64,000 bases of DNA. Origin: Pseudomonas sp. P8_241 (GTDB lineage Bacteria; Pseudomonadota; Gammaproteobacteria; Pseudomonadales; Pseudomonadaceae). The DNA lies in NCBI RefSeq assembly GCF_034008315.1, contig NZ_CP125377.1, forward strand, positions 2,554,001-2,618,000. The letters are read 5' to 3'. Under the pieces are notes generated by a model that was given only the letters and a program-made list of their open reading frames with translations, did not search any database and had not been told where the DNA came from. The position numbers were made by a program, and so were the translations under genes. This document shows positions 60,333 to 64,000 of the stretch, one piece after another. Within the stretch, counting starts at the first letter, position 1. Every line of letters starts with the position of its first letter.

Positions 60333-62618
60333 TCACTTCAATACCAGCATCCGATAAACCCCGTCCTCGACTTCGATCCCGTGGGTGTCATGGGTGAAGC
60401 CGGGGAAGGATAGGTCGAAGGCTTCCAGTGCCTTGAGATACGCCAGCAGCGCGCCATCGATCGGCCCCGCGTTTTCACCTGGCATCAGCAACGGAATGCC
60501 TGGCGGATACGGCACGATCCCGGTGGCGGCAAGACGGCCCGCCGCCTGGTCGAGGGTGACCAGTTCGATCTCGTTGCGCACCAGTTTTTCGTAAGCCTCC
60601 ACCGGGCTGAACTCGGCCTGGGGCAGGGTGCCGAAAGCCTGGGACATGTTGGCGGTGGTCTTGTGTTTCTTCATGGCGGCGAAGATTTCGTCGGCCAGAT
60701 CCTTGAGGCCCATACCGGCGTAACGTTGCGAATTGGCGTTGTACAGGTCCGGCAGGCACAGCTCGAGTTCGGCGTTGTCGTCATAGTCACGCTTGAAGTC
60801 GAGCAGGGCGTTGAGCAGCGTGCCCCACTTGCCTTTGGTGATGCCGATGGAGAACAGGAACAGGATGGTGAAGTCGGTGGTTTTCTCGACGACGATGCCC
60901 TGACGTCCCAGGTACGCGGTGATCACGCAGGCAGGAATACCGGTGGCAAGCAGGTTGCCATCGTCGCCCATGCCCGGGCTGAGCACCGAGACCTTGATCG
61001 GGTCGAGCATGCAGTAGCCTTCTTCGATGTCGCCGAAGCCATGCCATACCGCATTGGGGTGCAGGACCCAACAGTTCGGATCGGTTTTAAGCGTAGCCGG
61101 ATCGACCTCATGGAACGGCACGGTCGCTGCGCCCACTTGCACGGTCGGCGGCTGCCAGCAGGTGAAGAACCAGTCGTTCTTGCTCTGCATCTCATTGTGC
61201 ATGCGCGACAGAACCTGACGGAAGCTGATCGCTTCTTCGATCGATTCGGTGGTCAGGATCTGCCCGCTCGGTGCTTCCATCATCGCCGAGCTGACGTCGC
61301 AGGACGCCATGATCGCGTAGTTCGGCGAGGTCGAGGCGTGCATCATGTACGACTCGTTGAAGCGTGCATGCTCGATCGGATTGCGGCCGTCGCGCACGTG
61401 GATCATCGAAGCCTGGGACAGGGCGGCCAGCAACTTGTGGGTCGACTGGGTCGCGAACACGGTCGGCCCGGACTTGTCGTGATCGGCCGGGTCGCCGTGC
61501 ATGGCATGGCGGCCGCTGTACAGCGGGTTGAAACGCGCATAGCCATACCAGGCTTCGTCGAAGTGCAGGCGGTCGACGCTCTCGCCCAACAGTTCTTCAA
61601 CGCGGGTGACGTTGTAGGTCAGGCCGTCGTAGGTGGAGTTGGTGACAATCGCGTGCACAGGCGTCGGGTCGATGCCTTTCTTGACCAGCGGGTTGCTGGC
61701 GATGGCCGCTTTCACGCCTTCGGCGCTCAGGGTTTGCGGCAGGATCGGGCCGATGATGCCGTAGCGGTTGCGGGTCGGCACCAGGTAGGTCGGAATCGCG
61801 CCGGACAGGGTCATCGCATGCTCAGCGGACTTGTGGCAATTTCGGTCGCACAGGGCGATCTGGTTGCGCGTGACGCTGGCCATGAGGATGACGCGGTTGG
61901 ACATCGACGAGCCGTTGGTCACGTAGTAGGTGCGGTGGGCCCCGAAGACCTTGGCGGCATAGCGCTCGCCTTGACCGATCGGGCCACTGTGATCGAGCAG
62001 CGAGCCCAGTTCACCCACCGAGATCGACAGGTCGGAACGCAGCAGGTTCTCACCGAAGAACTCGTAGAACGCACGGCCTGCGGTGCTCTTCAGGAACGCT
62101 GTACCGCCGGCATGGCCGGGGGTGTGCCACGAGTATTCATAGTTGCGGGCAAACTTCACCAGCGCGCCGAACATCGGCGGCAGTGCGGCCTGACGATAGC
62201 GCTCGATGGCCGCCAGGATGCGCCCGCTGAGGAAGCGCGAGGTGTCTTCCGGCAGCCAGATGAAGTCGTCGGCGTGCTGCATGACCAACAGCGGAATGGT
62301 CGACGCGGTGGTACGGTCGCTGACCAGGAACACCGGTACGCGTGTGTTGCGCTCGCGCAGCTTGACCAGCAACTTGGTGCAGTCGGCGTGGTCTTCGCTG
62401 GTGTCCATTTCCCATCGGATGATCACACATTGGATGGCAGGGTCCGAGCGCAGGATCGACGCGGCGTCGGTCAGGCTTTCCGAAGCCAGTACGCTGACGC
62501 CACGGCTCTCCACGTCGTGGATCAGTTGATCCAGGGCGCGACCGAATACGGTGCGTTTGTCCGCCGGGCTGCTGACCAGTAGCGCGAGCATCCCGAGCGA
62601 GTGTTTATATTCCGTCAT
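60333..62618 (-). CDS. ldcA: PLP-dependent lysine decarboxylase LdcA
   Basis: Decarboxylates L-lysine to cadaverine in the cytoplasm. The protein of 761 residues has the class III Orn/Lys/Arg decarboxylase layout: an N-terminal response-regulator-like wing domain (about 1-140), PLP-binding core with the Schiff-base Lys395 in ATQSTHKLLAALSQ, the HTPGHAGGTAFLKS segment and DEAWYGYARFNP, and a C-terminal domain. The length matches P. aeruginosa LdcA (PA1818), the inducible lysine decarboxylase regulated by ArgR. The start overlaps the upstream antiporter stop by 4 bp. Arginine or ornithine specificity cannot be excluded by sequence alone. Confidence 0.92.
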   Translation of the reverse strand: MTEYKHSLGMLALLVSSPADKRTVFGRALDQLIHDVESRGVSVLASESLTDAASILRSDPAIQCVIIRWEMDTSEDHADCTKLLVKLRERNTRVPVFLVSDRTTASTIPLLVMQHADDFIWLPEDTSRFLSGRILAAIERYRQAALPPMFGALVKFARNYEYSWHTPGHAGGTAFLKSTAGRAFYEFFGENLLRSDLSISVGELGSLLDHSGPIGQGERYAAKVFGAHRTYYVTNGSSMSNRVILMASVTRNQIALCDRNCHKSAEHAMTLSGAIPTYLVPTRNRYGIIGPILPQTLSAEGVKAAIASNPLVKKGIDPTPVHAIVTNSTYDGLTYNVTRVEELLGESVDRLHFDEAWYGYARFNPLYSGRHAMHGDPADHDKSGPTVFATQSTHKLLAALSQASMIHVRDGRNPIEHARFNESYMMHASTSPNYAIMASCDVSSAMMEAPSGQILTTESIEEAISFRQVLSRMHNEMQSKNDWFFTCWQPPTVQVGAATVPFHEVDPATLKTDPNCWVLHPNAVWHGFGDIEEGYCMLDPIKVSVLSPGMGDDGNLLATGIPACVITAYLGRQGIVVEKTTDFTILFLFSIGITKGKWGTLLNALLDFKRDYDDNAELELCLPDLYNANSQRYAGMGLKDLADEIFAAMKKHKTTANMSQAFGTLPQAEFSPVEAYEKLVRNEIELVTLDQAAGRLAATGIVPYPPGIPLLMPGENAGPIDGALLAYLKALEAFDLSFPGFTHDTHGIEVEDGVYRMLVLK

Positions 62619-64000
62619 TGTTGAGCTCCCATAGTGGCTGTATTCAAGTTGTTCACCGGCACGGGTTCAGTCGTGAGGTGCTGCGCGCTGACGGTTTGCG
62701 TCGGTACGCTGTTGTTGAGTGCTTCAAGGCGGATCAGACGGTTGTTGACGAAGCCGAACAGGGTGTAACCGAAGATGGTTGCCACACCGCCGAGCATCAT
62801 TGCCTGCTCGCCGGAACTGTACAGTGCCAGGTAACTGTAAGCCGCTGCGATCAAGGCGATGACGTTGGTCGCCAGAGCCTTGCTTTCCGGTACGTTGGAG
62901 ACTTTCTGCATGGTCATCAAAGCGGCCATGGAGAGGATGTACGGCACCAGGTTGGTGACCACCGCGAGGTTGACCAGGGTGTCGAACTGTTTGCTCAGGT
63001 CAGGACTGATGGTGAGCAGGGCCAGTGCAGTCTGTGCCGCCAGCAGGACCAGCATGCCGATGATCGGCGTACCGGCCTTGTTGCCCTTGGCGAAGATCGC
63101 CAGGAAGTAACCGGTGTCGGCGGAGCTTTTGTACACCTGGGCGATGGTGAACTGCCAACCCAGCAGCGAACCGATACAGGCGAGCACCATCGCCGCCATC
63201 ACGATATTCCCGACCATGGGATTGAACATGTGGGCGAACACCAGACCGAAAGGCGCGGTGGACTCGACCAGTTCAGCGTTGCCGACGATGCCGAAGATGA
63301 CGTTGGTGGAAACGATGTAGATCACCGCTGCCCCCAGGGTGCCACCCAGCACCGCGATCGGCACGTTACGCTCAGGGTTTTCTACCGCATCGGTGTTGGC
63401 GCAAGCCGATTCCAGACCAAGGAAAGCCCACAACGTGATTGCCACCGAAGCCCCCGCCGCTTCGAACCAGCCCTTGTCATGTGGGTTCCAGCCGGCGGCG
63501 TAAACGCTGCTGTCGAACCAGAACCAGCCAATGGTGGAGACCAGTACTACTGGCGCAATCACACCCCAAACCGTTACCGCACCGATTCGGCCGGTAATGC
63601 TGGCACCGCCAAAGTTGGCGAAGGTGGTGATCCACAACAGCGCGATGGTTGCCAGGCCTACTTGCAGAGAATCAAGTTTTATCCCGAACAACACCTGGAT
63701 ATAACCCACGGCGGTAATACTGATCGCGACGTTGGCAATCAACAGCGACAGACCGTAGGTGTAGTTGGTGATGTAGTTGCCCGCTTTACCGAAGGTGTAC
63801 TCCGCATAACCACCCATGCCACCGGTCTTGCGGCTCAGCATCCCGCATCGCGCAAAGGCGTAAGCCAGAGCGAGTGAGCCGGTGGCTGTCACCAGCCAGG
63901 AAAGAATCGAAATTGCACCGACCTCCGCGAGTTTCGTCGGTAGTAGCACAATGCCTGAGCCCAACATGTTGACGGCGGTCAACATTGTCAGTTGCCCCAC
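62615..64000 (-). CDS. PotE/CadB-type amino acid-polyamine antiporter (N terminus cut by window edge)
   Basis: The 461 visible residues form an APC-family antiporter with about 12 TM segments. They are very close to E. coli PotE: VNMLGSGIVLLPTKLAEVGAISILSWLVTA, GGMGGYAEYTFGKAGNYITNYTYG and the long ESACANTDAVENPERNVPIAV stretch. The start codon lies just beyond base 64000; judging from PotE only about ten residues are missing. The gene is coupled to ldcA by an ATGA overlap, so lysine-cadaverine exchange is the likely role, although the sequence is more PotE-like. The C-terminal tail (about 30 residues) is longer than in PotE. Confidence 0.9.
   Translation of the reverse strand: MGQLTMLTAVNMLGSGIVLLPTKLAEVGAISILSWLVTATGSLALAYAFARCGMLSRKTGGMGGYAEYTFGKAGNYITNYTYGLSLLIANVAISITAVGYIQVLFGIKLDSLQVGLATIALLWITTFANFGGASITGRIGAVTVWGVIAPVVLVSTIGWFWFDSSVYAAGWNPHDKGWFEAAGASVAITLWAFLGLESACANTDAVENPERNVPIAVLGGTLGAAVIYIVSTNVIFGIVGNAELVESTAPFGLVFAHMFNPMVGNIVMAAMVLACIGSLLGWQFTIAQVYKSSADTGYFLAIFAKGNKAGTPIIGMLVLLAAQTALALLTISPDLSKQFDTLVNLAVVTNLVPYILSMAALMTMQKVSNVPESKALATNVIALIAAAYSYLALYSSGEQAMMLGGVATIFGYTLFGFVNNRLIRLEALNNSVPTQTVSAQHLTTEPVPVNNLNTATMGAQQ

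Noticed and set aside
60663..62582. Very long open frame (639 codons) on the + strand opposite ldcA
   Set aside because: It is the GC-skew shadow of ldcA: low-complexity Arg/Gln/Val-rich translation, no ribosome binding site, no recognisable domain, and ldcA on the other strand has complete family motifs.
62618..63877. 419-codon open frame opposite the PotE-like antiporter gene
   Set aside because: Antisense shadow; the translation is His/Asp/Gln-rich without hydrophobic or domain structure, while the minus strand is a clear 12-TM antiporter.

Overview
The window looks like a chromosomal segment of a fluorescent-group Pseudomonas. The reasons are high-GC coding with dense short intergenic gaps, abundant REP/REPIN palindromes of the GTAGGAGC...GCTCCTAC type, Pseudomonas-typical genes (DUF2790, AotO-like desuccinylase, LdcA, HglS, phosphatidylcholine synthase, LigD) and amino-acid and fatty-acid catabolic operons. 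No rRNA, tRNA, IS element, prophage or CRISPR array was seen. Both edges cut genes: a LysR regulator at base 1 and a PotE-like antiporter at base 64000.

Layout. 1-7.7 kb: LysR/AraC divergent regulators and an envelope operon (DUF1302, DUF1329, two DUF1254/1214 proteins). 8-14.3 kb: SdsA-type alkylsulfatase, then a divergent ABC exporter (ATPase, FtsX-like permease, AttH/CrtC-like lipoprotein). 14.3-21 kb: small envelope proteins, a candidate sRNA ending in a strong terminator, 2-oxoadipate dioxygenase/decarboxylase HglS, a Baeyer-Villiger monooxygenase plus esterase pair, and a MASE2-GGDEF diguanylate cyclase. 21-30.8 kb: oxaloacetate decarboxylase, a stand-alone AruF/AruG-like succinyltransferase pair, a histidine phosphatase plus CobF, a GlxA-type regulator with rhodanese, a basic amino-acid binding protein with an AotO-like desuccinylase, and an esterase. 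31-37 kb: GST, membrane protein, short-chain fatty acid operon atoDAB with its LysR regulator. 37-46 kb: sirtuin, methyltransferase, REPIN duplication, an MNIO (DUF692) plus DUF2063 RiPP-type enzyme pair, a two-component system, two small Cys-containing exported proteins and a DipZ-type thiol-disulfide protein. 46-50 kb: AraC regulator, DUF4242, methyltransferase, phosphatidylcholine synthase, TerB-like protein. 50-58 kb: a 1506-residue modular Ig-like protein, LigD, DUF3313 lipoprotein. 58-64 kb: FadL-type porin, Cys-cluster protein, lysine decarboxylase LdcA and its antiporter.

How the genes work together. Several separate loci serve basic amino-acid use: HglS (lysine catabolism), LdcA plus antiporter (lysine to cadaverine), AruF/G-like enzymes, and the ArgT/HisJ-type binding protein with AotO-like hydrolase. 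The part most worth attention is 39.4-45.9 kb. A TGTATYGC-N2-TGTATC direct repeat with 10-bp spacing, typical in architecture of OmpR-family operators, occurs twice between the response regulator gene and the small secreted proteins and once upstream of the orphan MNIO/DUF2063 pair. This suggests one regulon joining a RiPP-maturing enzyme, candidate Cys-containing substrates and a periplasmic thiol reductase. That link is an inference from the sequence and is untested.
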